Shown: one piece after another, positions 25,437 through 44,384 of the stretch
Position numbering within the stretch: the first letter of the stretch is position 1
Layout: every line of letters starts with the position of its first letter
DNA from: Paramecium tetraurelia
Taxonomy: Eukaryota > Ciliophora > Oligohymenophorea > Peniculida > Parameciidae
Reading direction: 5' to 3'
Assembly (NCBI RefSeq): GCF_000165425.1
Contig: NW_001798986.1
Span: forward strand, 12,330-76,329
DNA length: 64,000 nt
Position numbers and translations under genes: made by a program
Notes under the pieces: generated by a model
What the model was told of the DNA's origin: nothing
Database searches by the model: none
Seen by the model: the letters and a program-made list of their open reading frames with translations, nothing else

Positions 25437-25678
25437 TTTTAATAAAAATATTATTAACAATTAAGATTTGATTAATTAAATTTATACTAAATTATGGATA
25501 TATATGTGAGAATATTTTTAATAATTAATAATTTTGGGTAATATTAATAAGCTCAAATTAAAAAAGTTGTTTCTTTGATTAATTCAAATGAAAAACTAAA
25601 ATTACATGATCAGAAATAAAAAATTAAGAGATAATATATATATTTAAGCATTTTAAATTATTTAAATTATTTAAAATA

Positions 25679-28189
<2,511 letters not shown>

Positions 28190-28216
28190 AATGGTAATAA
28201 TAAAATAATAATGTTT

Positions 28217-28746
28217 TCACACTTTCAATATCCATCTTTTCTTATCTTAACTAAGTAATACATTAGGTTATTATTGAATATGCGTCACAATCTATTTTTT
28301 ATATTCTATAAACTTACCTTAGACCAAATAGTATTAGTTAATTGTTTTTCATAAAACTTTTTCAATGATTTAAGTTAATCATCTATTATAAGAAATTTTT
28401 GTTATTCAAGATTACTTAATAGAGATTGTGAGACTATGTTCACAAACACATTCATTTGTTCTTCATCCTAAACATTTCCTGATTTCATTATTTTATATCC
28501 AATCACTAAGCCAGCGGTTAATCCTAAAATAACTAATCCTATGATTATGATATTAAAGTAGTTCCCAGACTTGCTTTTAGATTATTAACTGTCAAAATGG
28601 TCCTCGTCCAAAATTTTGTTTGATTATATTATTTCACTTTTTGGACCTCTATAGACTACATCATTTGAATTCGACAAGACTTCTGATTTGGAGTAAGACA
28701 TAGATTAGGTTTTTGGTTTAGGAGAATTGCTATTTGTTGCTGACAT
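28217..28746 (-). CDS. Single-pass membrane protein of unknown function
   Basis: 167 aa with a 26-nt intron (28292-28317). A Ser/Asn/Lys-rich N-terminal half (~75 residues) precedes one strong transmembrane helix (FNIIIIGLVILGLTAGLVIGY, about residues 85-105). A ~60-residue C-terminal domain with charged amphipathic helices follows (LQEE-type, QLKSLKKFYEKQ). The stop TGA 28219-28217 lies 27 bp from the convergent PFKFB stop. No family was recognised. Confidence 0.8.
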
Positions 28747-28988
28747 TTGCGTGCTATATTTTATAGAAATTAATTAAAAAATAAAAATTGTGTTGGTGTT
28801 ATCAATTTTTAGTTTTAACAGATAGGAATTTCGATGTCAACTGACTTCTTTTTCTTCATTTATTCCAAGTGCCAAAAGAAATTAATTATCAAAAACAATT
28901 ATTATATTTAAACTGTTTATTTAATTATTTTGTGTATCTTAAAACAATCCTTTTTATTTATTCATTTAACAATTCCCAATAATTATTT

Positions 28989-29468
28989 ATGGCTAACAAA
29001 GATCCATCGAAGGGTGTAGAGGATGATATTTTGCATCATCTTGAAAGAAATGCTAACATCTATACACAAACTTAGGATTAACTTAACAATAAACTATATG
29101 ATTAAACACCCTACATGATTCCAACCCAAAACATTTCTCCATAAATTTCAAGTCTTCGAGAAATAAAATTAGTCAATTCTCTGCTTGAAAATGGAGACGG
29201 TAAAATCCATCCTGTCAAACTCATTTGCCAGAATTGCAAGAAATAAGTATATATTTAATAATACAATTGTTAAAAGGTTCAAACAAAATTAAGCAGAAGA
29301 GTTGGGAGTGGTGCATATTTGGTTTCATGTATTCTCCTTCTATGTTCTTTTGGAATCTGCTGTTTGGCATGTTTACCTTGTTATGTAGATGATTGCAAGG
29401 ACATTATCCATCTTTGTCCGGATTGTCAACATCAGAATGGATCAACGCCATACTCTGTTTTTTAATGA
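28989..29468 (+). CDS. LITAF-like zinc-ribbon membrane protein
   Basis: 149 aa if the 30-nt segment 29247-29276 is an intron. Splicing gives CQNCKKQVQTKLSRRVG, the spacing of LITAF domains (CPxC near the start, then T). The domain continues with a membrane-inserting hydrophobic segment containing Cys (CILLLCSFGICCLACLPCY) and ends with HLCPDCQHQ. The two CxxC knuckles form one zinc site in LITAF proteins, which sit on the cytosolic face of endosomes/lysosomes. The N-terminal ~70 residues are polar and variable, as usual. The intron is 3n and lacks TGA, so an unspliced product would merely gain ten residues. Confidence 0.85.
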
Positions 29469-29544
29469 CATATCATATATATATATTTATTATATGTCAA
29501 CTTCATATTTTAATTTGAAATGGAGACAGTCCATCAATTAACTT

Positions 29545-32139
29545 ATGGAGGCCTTATAGATAGAAATGGATCCCTTGGTTGAGAACCAGATCAAGCAAAA
29601 TCTAAAACTAGTAAGGCCTGATTAAGAGTGGTTTGTATACTATGGCAAATTATACCTATTTTATGTTGATGCATATAAATCACTTGAAACCTGTTATGAT
29701 TAATTGTTACATCCCTAAAAAAGACGTTTATTAAAGAAGATGCTTGAAAATACCATGTTAAGATAAATTCAAATCAAGCAGGTACGATAATGATTTTAAA
29801 TATGTAGGCTATGATATTCTATTCAACTTAAGGAAATGTGATAAGATCAGATTTTGTAAATTTGCATTAGGTAATATTTGATGAAAAGAGACTCATAGAA
29901 GATACTGAAGTTACTTTACCTCATTATTTTTCAGATGAATAAAATAGAAAACTTGCTTATCGTAAATAGATGCTTAATCATTTTTTGAATGAATTTCATG
30001 ATACCACCTAACCAGAGGAAGAAGTATTAGTAGACAAAGCTGTATTGGAAAATATTGAATAAGCTATATGGTTTATATAAAAGAACGAGAGAGGAAGACA
30101 AGGTATTGAGAGGGTGCTTTTAGCAAAATAATTGAAAAAGCAGGATTTGAAGAAACAGGAGAAACAAAAGAAATTGCAAGAAGGGTTAGAAGTGCATGAT
30201 TCTACTGAGAGAGAAGAAGCCATAACAACGATCTAAAAATATTATAGAGGATTTAAAGCCAGGGAAATAGTTTGGGATTTAAGAGAGCAGGAATCACTAT
30301 TTCTGGGATTTACATTGGAAAAACAATTACAAGAAACTGATGCTTATAAGACATATCATTTGTAGAGAGAGAAGATGAAAGAGAAGCAATAGGAAAGATT
30401 ATAAGAGTATAAAACTGCCTTAGTTGAAGCAAGGGATAATTTGATGAATGATTGGTAAGATGATATCTAAAATTAAATGTTGGCTGAAAGAAGAAGATGG
30501 TATATGAGTGAAGTCCAGAAAGCAGAAGGTAAATTAGTGCCACCAAAAGTTGCTTAATTTTATAAAAAAGATTAAGTGAGATTGCCGTTGACGGAGGAAG
30601 AATAAGAAATGATGGATTTGTTGGATAAGGAAAAGAAAGCAGCTAAGAAAAATAAGGGAAAAAAAAAGAAGAAGAAGAAACAAGAAGATGAGGATATTAG
30701 AGTAGAATAAGGGCCTACTGAAGCTATTGTAAAGATGCAAGATTTAATTGAAAAACATAATCATGAATGGAGAAATGATTAATTAAATCCTTATTAAAAG
30801 CATGAAAATTCGTTATTAAAGGGAGAAATTGCAAAAGGAGTTGAAAAATAAATAAGAGAAGTAGTGGATGAAATGATTGACATGGAGTTAATCAATTTAA
30901 GAATTGCATTGAAGGCAAAGAAAATGAAATATCCAAAAAAAAAGAAATCTAAAAAAAAGAAAGCAAAACCAGCTGCAAAAGCAGAAGAAGATGATCTGTT
31001 AGAAGAAGGAGAAATTAATTTTGGTTTCAGAAGTGTCGCAAAGAAGAAGAAAAAGAAATTCCCAGGAGATAAGGGAACAGCAAAAAAAGATCCTAGAGAT
31101 ATGTTGGCTGAATTGATTGAATCAGGTATAGCTAAGAAATTGGAACCAGCAAAAATTTCAGATCTCATTGGAAATTGTAATCCTTTAAGATAAAAATAAG
31201 AAATGCTATAAGAATAAGTAGCTGATCCCTCAATTTATGATTTAAGGCAGGTTTTAGTATAATTTATTGGAATGCCATTAGGATCTCAATATATTAAGGA
31301 TAATGTCAAAGAAAGTAACTATGTCTTATTCTATGGGCCACATGGGTCAGGTAAAACACATGCAGTTAGGGCATTATAAACTGAATGTGATGCTTTGATT
31401 CTAGACTTATCGCCTGCCAATATAGAAAATAAATACTAAGATAAACCTGATTATTTGTTATCATTAGCATTTAAAACTGCTGCCTGTTTCTAGCCTGCTA
31501 TTATATATATTGATGAAATTGAACGAATTTTCAAAGGAAAGAAAAAGAAGAAGAAGGGTGATTAATAGCCATCATCTGCAGGAGGAATGAATTGGGTTAA
31601 ATTGAGAAAATATTTGTTGAAATATGGAAAGTACTTCACTGAAAAGTAGAAAGAAAATGTTACCATAATTGGTTGTAGTTATGCTCCTTGGAATGCAAAT
31701 AAAAAACAATTGAAATCATTTTTCAAACGAAGAGTCTATTTCCCTTGTCCAAATTATGCTACAAGAATAATGATATTCTAGAGGTTTTTTGATGAACGAA
31801 AGATTTAACTGCATCCCAATTTCCCCTTGAGCTCCTTGGCTCATGCTACAGAAGGATTTACTGCAGGAAATGTATTACATTTAATATATTTTTTAGATCA
31901 AAGAAGCTCTCAGAAAGATATTGACAGAGAGACGATTATTTTTATCTGCTGAAATACCATATCGAATAAGTGAATTTGTCGATCCGTTAGCCGTGCAATA
32001 ATCTACGTTTTTGTAACAATATCAAGAGTTTCGTAAATTGCATGATGATCTCTCTGGGAATAAAGCAAGAATTGATAAACTCAAAAAACCAGCTGATGAT
32101 GAAAAAGGAAAGAAGAAGCCTGCCAAAAAAAAGAAATGA
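29545..32139 (+). CDS. IQCA1: IQ-motif AAA ATPase, dynein regulatory complex subunit (DRC11)
   Basis: 847 aa with introns 29782-29807 (26 nt) and 31872-31896 (25 nt). The IQ motif TTIQKYYRGFKARE is near residue 215. A long Lys/Glu-rich helical region with poly-Lys blocks follows, then a single AAA domain with Walker A GPHGSGKT (~588), Walker B AIIYIDEIER (~643) and the later GCSYAPW and FKRRVYFP region. The C-terminus is Lys-rich. This order and the length match IQCA1/DRC11, which belongs to the nexin-dynein regulatory complex of motile axonemes. The start MEALQIEMDP is chosen because an ATG 25 bp upstream opens a frame that stops after 20 codons. Confidence 0.94.
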
Positions 32140-32837
32140 CTAATATTATCATTATTTAATAGTAATTTACTCAAAAATGAAAGTATAACTAACTATTTTT
32201 CGTATTAAAGTCTTTTATAAATAATTCACAAACTTATTCTAACTCGATTCAATTAGAAAAACGGATAGAATTGTGTCATAAGAGACTAATAATATGAAAA
32301 ATATAATATTTAGCGGCAGACCTACATACATTTAGAATACAGTTTCTAGATATACTATTATTTTATTTTATTCTAGATTCAGAAGGTTTTATTAACTAAA
32401 TTATATTTATATATTTTAATAATGTAAATGCTCTAAAGTTTAATTCAATAATATTAAGGAATCTATAATTAGTAATTGATTGATTGTAATAAAAATAAAT
32501 TGGTGATTCAAAAAATTACATAACTTTATCATCCTTACTAAAAGGGGTTGGCCAAGATTTGATAATCTCGAAAAGGAAATTAATGTATGAATTTCGAAAT
32601 AGACAATTTATTTTAAGTAAGAAAAAAAATCAAGTGGAAAATGAATAATAAACAAGATCACATATAGAAATTGAATAGGACTATACTAATTCAACTCATG
32701 GCAAATATCATTGCTATAAGAACAAATGAAATGAATTTAGATCTTTAAATCTAACTCAAAAGTATTAACTTTGATTTAATTTAAAACAAAATATTTATTC
32801 AATTCTAAACTCCTAGATTTTATAATTATAAATAATT
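32140..32837. other. Interval with a possible gene remnant
   Basis: About 700 bp between two convergent stops. A 48-codon ORF at 32583-32729 (start MYEFRNRQFIL) and, overlapping it in another frame, an open stretch ending at TGA 32588-32590 (includes LTKRGWPRFDNLEKE) both look protein-like. Together they may be the decayed end of a gene. Not supportable as a functional gene. Confidence 0.35.
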
Positions 32838-33288
32838 TCATTCAGCAATGTTGATTTCTTAACCCTCAATCATCAAACAAGGATACAAGTTCTTAGTATC
32901 CTTAAATCTCGTTTCCTATTCAGATTTATTAAAGCTTTATAATAATCTCAGTGGTTGAAATTTACCCCATCATAATCTTTTGATTCACAAAGATAGTAAT
33001 TTTTTCATTCTTTTGAAATTTAAGATTAGTTTTACCTTGTTTTCTGAAGGTGAATCTTTGGAAAAAGCAAAGTAGTTATTACATAATAAATTTATATTTA
33101 TCTTTTTGCAAAAGCTATACTAAACCCCATTAGTCTACTTGTAATTTAGGATGCTTATTTAAGTCAGAATAACTAATTTTTAATTTTGTACTCAATCTCT
33201 TATCTTATTCAAGGCATTTATAAATAACTGTAGCCGCATTTATCCATCTCTCTAAGTATAATTCTAGATGATTAAACACTATGTACAT
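32838..33288 (-). CDS. Small hypothetical protein with three introns
   Basis: 124 aa after removing introns 33120-33138 (19 nt), 33010-33035 (26 nt) and 32935-32965 (31 nt); the spliced length is 3n and the frame continuous. The product starts MYIVFNHLELYLERW, is basic and helical early, then polar (SKDSPSENKNEKITIF), ending with LYPCLMIEGQEINIAE. The start is the first ATG in frame; a further 5' exon cannot be excluded, since a GT-AG segment covers the first codons. No domain was recognised. The gene ends 115 bp before the stop of the next minus-strand gene. Confidence 0.6.
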
Positions 33289-33402
33289 AAAAAATATTTA
33301 CTTCTTCTTATACAATAAGAGTAGACATGAGTCAAATATTATAAACAATACAAAAATTAATTTTAGATAAGTATTATACATTTGATTATATAATTTTATC
33401 AC

Positions 33403-34401
33403 TCACTTAAGTAATTTGAATTTCTAAAAGCAACTATTGCAGATATCAAAATCGCAAGATCGGTCACTGTAAACAGAGTCATGTTTTGAATAAATGTTCA
33501 GTCTACAGAAATCGCATTTCAAACCAAACGAAGGCTAGCATATAAATAACAAGTACTTTCTACGTAAACTATAGAATATGATTAGCAGGACAAATGTTTC
33601 CATTGAATTCTGGCAACTTACATCTCTAGCAGTACCCTACTCTGCAAATTTCACAAACATATCTTATATTCTCATTTGCATATTTGCAAGACTCACATTA
33701 GATTCCTTGTTTAGGATAAATCCATTTCAATTCATGTCCTTGAAAACATTTTGGTTTTTTGGGTCCTTTTTAGGAATCTTCTAATTTAGTAAGTCTTGAA
33801 ACCAAATCCATTATAACTTAATCAGTTGTCTTTTAATAAGCTTAGAAGTTCGCTTCTTACAATTTCAATTTCTAAAGTAAATGGACTAGACAATCATGTT
33901 CTTAATTGACTTTATATGTTGCATCACATTTCTAACAATTTTATACTCTGTGTTCACAAATTTATTCATGATGCTTTATTTATTTTTAAATGTCTTTAAA
34001 ATCACAATCAGCAAATTAACATTGTTTTTCTTAGTACTCACATTGTTGCAGATGGGAATCTATATTCTAAATTTACATTTATAGATCACAGCCTTTATTT
34101 ACACATTTTACTTCTATTTAAGAAATTTAGTTTTTGACTATGCGATGAGGATTCTTCAATTCAATTTCCTTACTGCAATTATAAGGGCAACTCTCTATAA
34201 AATTGAATATTTGATAATACTTCTCTTTTCTAGCCACTATGTAATGCATTCTGAACAAAATAGATTTTGGCATTAACTGCACTCCTTAGGATCAACAACT
34301 AATTCTTAACATATTAAACACAATAAATTTTAATCTATAGTATTAGGATTAACGATTAAATCTCTTAATATTGACGATGAGGAAATTATGGAAGGATTCA
34401 T
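33403..34401 (-). CDS. RING/TRAF-type zinc-finger protein
   Basis: 316 aa with introns 34195-34220 (26 nt) and 33535-33556 (22 nt), both at the same places as in the paralog at 25679. The RING-like finger CLICQELV..ECSQCQNLFCSEC..SCPYNC is followed by a TRAF-type finger (KCVNKGCDLQM, CEYQEKQC), CEHRVQNCQKCDATY, a coiled linker, and the C-terminal Cys/His block GHELKWIYP..CESC..CEICRVGYC..CDFC..CDFDICNSC. The start MNPSIISSSS lines up with MQKNPSAQEY of the paralog. The reading frame is intact, so this is the better-preserved copy. Probably an E3 ligase or a ubiquitin-signalling adaptor; no substrate can be inferred. Confidence 0.88.
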
Positions 34402-34692
34402 TGATTTTAAAAATTATTTATTAATAAAACCACTTTGTATTATAGAAAACATTTCAATTATAGTAAACTGAATTATTTAAAACACTTAAAATTCTAATAG
34501 ATTTACATATCAATAAAATTAAAGCAAAAATAGAGATAGCTGATTTAAATAAGGGTACATTTGAGAAAAATCAAATTATATGGGATATATATCAATGATA
34601 GATTATTAATACGATAATTGACATATAAGTGTTTAATTCCACTTAAAAGAATTAATCAATACTTTTAAATTAAATAAACAAATATTTATTAA

Positions 34693-36117
34693 TCAATTAA
34701 ACTAAAGCACTTAAATTGAGGAATCATTTAATCCTAAGAAACAAATTCGTTGGTAAGTATGAATAGATGTCACTAATGGATAACGACCTATTTAAGAGTG
34801 TTCTTTCCATTATTTTTCTTATTACCAAATTTTAATAATCTTATCATCATCTGTAGATATAAGATATCCTCCTACATAATCTATAAAGTTGATATAGGAA
34901 TTGTGATCGTAAATAGTTTAGATACAACTATAATCTCCATTTTTCAATTCCATCCATATTTTAATCTATTTATCCCAACCACCTGAAACTAGGTATGATT
35001 CATTTATAAATTTAAGTGCCTTGATACAATCAAAATGACTTTCTAATTTAATGTTAAACTTTTCTTTTCTAATTCTAATAATTCCATCAATTTATCCTAT
35101 TGCAATTTAAGAATAATCCTTATTACAGTCAATGCTAGTAATTTCAACTTTATTCTTTAATTCACTTACACATGTGGTGTCATTCCAGAATGCCAGAACC
35201 TTATCACTATTGATTGAGGCAAATGAATTTTAATATCTTATTAATTGAAGAATTGTAGATTTGGTATTAATTTTATTTTTTACTTCAATTCTGGGTCCAG
35301 TTAGATTCCAAATAACTAAAGATTTATCAATTGCAGTTGAAATTAAGGTATCATTTATAATTAGAAGGGCAGAGATTCTATCGGAATGAGCAGAAAGTTC
35401 TTAGATGAATTATTTTGCCCTAAGATCAAATTGCAATATTTTGATGTCCTAATCAGCTGAAAATAACCATTTCATTTTATCATAATAAGCCATAGATTTT
35501 ACTGATTAAACCTTGGTATTGAGTTTAAATAATTCCTTATAATTTTTATGAGTATTTTTATGATTGCTTGTCTATTGAGTTAAGTCAATTTCTTCTTTCT
35601 TTAAAGAATTGATTTACGAACTGATACTATCAAAGCAGTCATTCATATGATGTTAAGATTTCGAAATTATTTTATTGAATCTAATATGGATTGCATTTTA
35701 AGATTTAATTTTATATTTTTATTGGTGAATGTCATATTGGCAATTCTCATGTAATACTTAAGCTATTTATTTGTGGTCTTTAGAATCCAAAAGTTCTTGT
35801 TGTGGATCTGATTGAATAATTAAATCGAAAACTACAGAAATTTGATCATAAAGCGATTTCAATTGACTGTATAACTGATTAATAGTTTGCTCAAGTTAAT
35901 CGAGGATTTCTGATTTATATTGTTTTAATCCAGATTGTTTTAATTAATCTATTAATTGTGTGGCTTATTCGAAATTAAGATATCTTTATTCTCCAAAGTA
36001 TCCCTTGCTGAGAGAAGGGATGCAACGAGAACAAATAGGTCTTACAGTATCAGAATTCTCTATATTATATCCCACATATATCTCTTTGTGAGTAGGACAT
36101 TGCTGTATAGGATTCAT
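34693..36117 (-). CDS. WD40 protein with N-terminal Cys motif and coiled coil
   Basis: An intronless gene of 474 aa. It begins MNPIQQCPTHKEIYVG: C-x2-H, then after 18 residues PICSRC gives CxxC, a variant of the zinc pattern in the genes at 228, 7550 and 9960. A Gln-rich coiled coil covers residues ~60-190. WD40 blades follow, with repeat ends DQDIKILQFD, LISTAIDKSLVIWNL, VLAFWN, VSGGWDKQIKIWM and STDDDKIIKIWQQ. The stop is TGA 34695-34693. It differs more from the other three but shares their plan. Confidence 0.9.
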
Positions 36118-36214
36118 AATTTATATAATATTAATAAGTATAATAAATAAAAAGGAAAGATTAAGGTTAGCAGAAAAATGAGGAGTAGATCAATACGAGG
36201 TTGATTAAGGTAAG

Positions 36215-39200
36215 ATGAAGGATTTGGAGAGAGAAGATATTGCTAGATATTAAAGACAATTAGATCTAGATATTACAGAGGAATAATTAATTAATAACTG
36301 CAGTGATTACTAAAATTTAATGGAAATTAAGCATTAATAATAATTAATTTGATGCCATAAAGTATTTTGTGCTAGGTAAAATCGATTATGCTATTTCAGA
36401 ATTATTTGATTCTGTGATTATTAATGTCATTCATAACAAATTAGATTTGACATAGAATAATAAGTTATTTACTAAGGTTAAAAAAAAATAGAGGAACTGA
36501 GATGGAGCAAACTTGAAGAAATGCAACTGCATAGAGGAGAATGTGAATATAAAAATATTAAAATCTTTTAATTATGATAAAATATTTATAGAGATCTCTC
36601 TTTAGAATTTGTTAGGAGTATGAATATCTCAAATCTAAGTAAATATTCAAGTAATAGCTTGAATAATTTAAGAAGGCTCTAAATAAAGGTATGTTGAATC
36701 CATCTATATTTAATAGCAATCTAATTACAAAAATAAATTGATCAAAATACTCAAGCTGCCTTCAAAATGTAAAATCATGCTTTCTTTACATCTAATGTGC
36801 CTGCTAAAACTATTTTGGCTGCATTTTTGTAGAAAAGAGAATACTCAAATGAAGAAATTGTTGGATTAACATTTGTTTAATTAGGTCATGCAATAAAAGG
36901 AAGAGGAGATAGATCCTACTTTGATCATAAATCGGTTGAATCTTCCATGGGATTCGATGTCCTAATTAAAGACTTATTAAATTTGAATGATTATAGAGTT
37001 TTAGCTGAAGCAATTCATGGATTGGCTCTCACAGGAGTAGATTTACATAGCGAATAAATTGTTGATAAGGCATTTTAATAATTGGATGCCAAATAGTTAA
37101 ATTCTGAAGAAAAATAATTAATTGAAGCATTTATATTAGATATCTTTGAAGAAAAATAAGATGTGCCTATGAACAATTTCATTTATGATGTTGAAAAATT
37201 GATTGAAGAAACACAATCTGATATCTTCTATGTTTTGGAAGCAATCGTAGAAATCAGAAGAGTTTATTTAAAATTACTTGATATCTAAAAATCTGATTGG
37301 ATTCACATCAATACGAATATTAAAATGATGGAATTTGAAGAAGCTTTAATATCCACAGGTCTGTTGCATCCTGCTGAAGTTGAAAAGGAAGATATCTCAT
37401 TATCATTAGAAACTGCACTTTCATATATTTCAGGAAGAGACCCAAATCTAATGGCATTTATCATTTCTCTATTAGAAATACAATTAATTCATAGAGATCA
37501 AACAAAACCCATTGAACCAAAGTTATCTGATTTTGGAGATTTGATGGTAGCAGTGTCTGAATACAAAGGACATCAAATTGCAGAAAGATTAAAGAATGCA
37601 TAATCTCTATTGGTTCATTCAGATAAATATAAGTTAGCAAAGGCATTTGCTAATGCTGGTCTCAATGTTGAAAGCAGAGAGTATTTAGCTTAAGTTACTG
37701 ATGAAGAACTTCTTAATTCGGTAGATTCATTACATCTTCATTTATAATTGAATAAAACAGATAGACAATTCCCATAGCCTGAGAATTTATCTATCCTCTC
37801 TTTAGATGAACTAATTGCCTATGCTACATATTTGGCTTTGTAAAACCAAAACTATGGATTGTTCATTGAAGAACTCAAATTCAGAGTTAAGAATTTGAAT
37901 ACAATTAGAGATTTGAATGAAAAATAACAAGAAAGAATCAATGTATTAGAAAAACACTCTGGACAGAAGTTAATTTATGAAGAGAAGGACATTAATCGTA
38001 CTGAAGTATATAAGGCCATTAAAGAGACTTTACCTAAGTCAGTGTAATTGATTGAGATTTATGATCTGAGTGTCAATAATGAAATAAATGGATATGCTTA
38101 ATTAAGAGTAGGTTCATAGCCATATATGACGTTATATGATTTCTTAGGTAAAGATAAGGAACAATTCAAGTAGAAATTGCAATTGGCATTTAATCTAGAA
38201 AATTCTGATATCATCTTATTTAATAAAATTAAGGACAGATTGGAAAGTGTCTAAATAGAAGAAAATAGTAAATAATTGAGTTCATAAACAATCTTTAATG
38301 CATAATGGTAATATTTGAAGAAAAGAGCATTGAATTATTTAAATAAGAATGATAATTTAAATAAGTTGAAATTGAAATAAACTTTACTTGATTTATAAGA
38401 GAGATTGAAAATATTGAATTAGAATAATGTATTCTAAGATTTGATTGATGAAATTAAAATTCAACCAATCAATTTTCCAAAATGGTATGGAATGATCCCA
38501 TCTTAATCAATATATAATCCTTAATCCTCTATTTAAGGATTCAAGGCTAGTTTGATTAGTAATAGAATTTATGATCCCGCTTATTGTCCAGACTAAGACT
38601 TATATAAGAGATTGGAAGATAATGGTTTTATTTCAAATATGATTCCAATTCCACATTCCGATAAACGTAGATAATAGATAGTTGTTCAATCGTATTCGCT
38701 TGCTTGGAAGAAACATTCAGCTAAGAAGTCAGATGAGGAATTAGAACAACTTAATCAATTATATAAATTCTTATAGAAGGATTAAAAGGATCACCATAGT
38801 GATGCCAGTGATTTGTTCATTGCAAATCTATTGAATTTGAATGCAGAATTGAAATCTAAGAGTTTACCTGAAATTGCTGATTTTGTATTCAACATCAAAT
38901 TTTGGGATAAATTGATTGAGGAGAGATTGTCAGCTTAAAAATCAACTAAGCCTGCTGGTATCTACTTATAAAGGGATCCAGAAGTTGTCTTACAAGAATA
39001 AATCAAATAATACAATCCATTTTTAACAACTCAATATCTACGGAAAAAATTGTAAGTCAACAAAACATTGGAAGATCTCATTAAAATGAGAAAGGAATTA
39101 TTGATGAAGTTGTAAGAAGATGTCAAGAATAAAGAAATTAATAAATAATAAGCTAGAAGTATTGTTCGTAAAATTAACAGAATTCTTTATGATAAAATTT

Positions 39201-40277
39201 AAGATATTAAGGGTGAATTAAGAAGAAAACATTCCTCCCCCTATTACAAATAGAAAACTAACTATATCGATATTCTATTTAATGAAAGTGATATTGAGAA
39301 GTTAGATATCCAATAGACACCTGATAGATATCTTGATGTAGACTTATTGTATGGTATCGATTAATTTATTACAAGAAAGAGATCAAGAGCAGAGGAAAAA
39401 TTGATTACCTACTATTTGATGAACAAACAAATGGAAGGCAAATAATTAAATAAATAGGAATTATAATTCTTAGATTCTTTGAGTCTTTACTAACCAAATG
39501 TTTAAGTGACTCAATTAAGAATAAAGGACATGTAGTTTGATGATCTTATTCATTCAGATTTCAAACAATTTGGAGAATTCAGTGCCAGTGATCTATTATT
39601 ATAATTGAGTTAATTATTTGATGATTAGTTGTTCTTGGATATTTTAAGTCACAAATATTACAAAAAATAAGGAATTTAACATCAATTTAGAAGAAGAGAC
39701 AATTAATTGTATTTGTAATAATAGGAGAAATTAGTTTGGATTGAAGAGTCCAGATTAAATGATGTAGAATTAAAAGATCTTAAAGAAATGTTACAAATAG
39801 GCAATGCCTCAGATCAACATGTTGAATCATTGAATCAAACTGATTATCCTTTGTAGAATGTATATAGTTGGATCCATGCTAAATCAGCTGAAAAGTTTGA
39901 CTTATCACTTTTGGATTAACATAATTAGGAATTATGGAATAATATATTCAAATGTAAATATGAAAATACAACCGAATAATAATTACATGATGTAGTCAAT
40001 CTTTTGGTCGAAAGGTACTATATCTTATAATTTCATCCTGTTACCTATCTCAGATAGCTCTTAAAAATGATCTTAACTCATCCCAATTTGTCTGCACTTG
40101 ATAAAAAAGTAAAAATGTTCAATATATAAATTATAGAATCTTTAATGCTTGAAGAAGACTGTCGGTTTCAATTCTGAGGATATTCTGGCTATTTCTAAAT
40201 CTGAACCAGATGCCACTGTTCCATCCTATCTAAGTGAAATGTGCTATCCTTATGCTGAGAAATTAAGTATAATTTGA
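36215..40277 (+). CDS. Very large helical protein of unknown family, ends uncertain
   Basis: From 36717 to 40177 one intron-free frame of over 1150 codons is uninterrupted and clearly coding: charged, helical, Gln-rich, with segments such as LALTGVDLHSEQIVDKAF and LSLETALSYISGRDPNL. A 28-nt intron (36689-36716) joins it to an upstream coiled exon. Further 5', ATG 36215 and the stretches EEQLINNCSDYQNLMEIKH, FDAIKYFVLGKIDYAISEL and EELRWSKLEEMQLHRGE are all protein-like but lie in different frames, separated by apparent 1-nt shifts (near 36340 and in the A run at 36480-36488). At the 3' end the frame stops at TGA 40175-40177, while a shifted frame (VGFNSEDILAISK) continues to TGA 40275-40277. 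I do not recognise the family. It has no transmembrane segment or catalytic motif that I can see. Confidence 0.65.
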
Positions 40278-40448
40278 TGTACAAGAATTTATATTTAATA
40301 ATAATAATTATTATTATTATTATTCATTTATACTCCAATTGTTATCACAGTAAATCGCAATTTAATATTATAAAAAATATGTTTTTGTGGAATAATTATA
40401 TTTATATAACTTAATTTGTCTTGAAATCTATATCAAATAATTATATTT

Positions 40449-44218
<3,770 letters not shown>

Positions 44219-44384
44219 TTCATTCTTAAAGATGATTTATTTAAATAAATCTTATTAAAATTGATTACAAGATAATAATAAATTTATTAATTGGAATTAA
44301 TAGTTATTATATAAATTTTAAAGGATAGTAGAAGATCAAATGGTCTTATAAAATAATTCATACAAGAGAAATTGTTATAATTTT

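Noticed and set aside
30794-31168. Minus-strand ORF of 124 codons rich in Phe and Ser
   Set aside because: It is the reverse complement of Lys-rich IQCA1 codons and has no independent support.
33578-34084. Two hydrophobic plus-strand ORFs resembling a membrane protein
   Set aside because: They are antisense to the RING/TRAF gene at 33403-34401, whose minus-strand translation matches its paralog along the whole length.
40285-40330. ATT/TAA microsatellite-like run after the large unknown gene
   Set aside because: It is short and ordinary for AT-rich intergenic DNA; no function can be supported.
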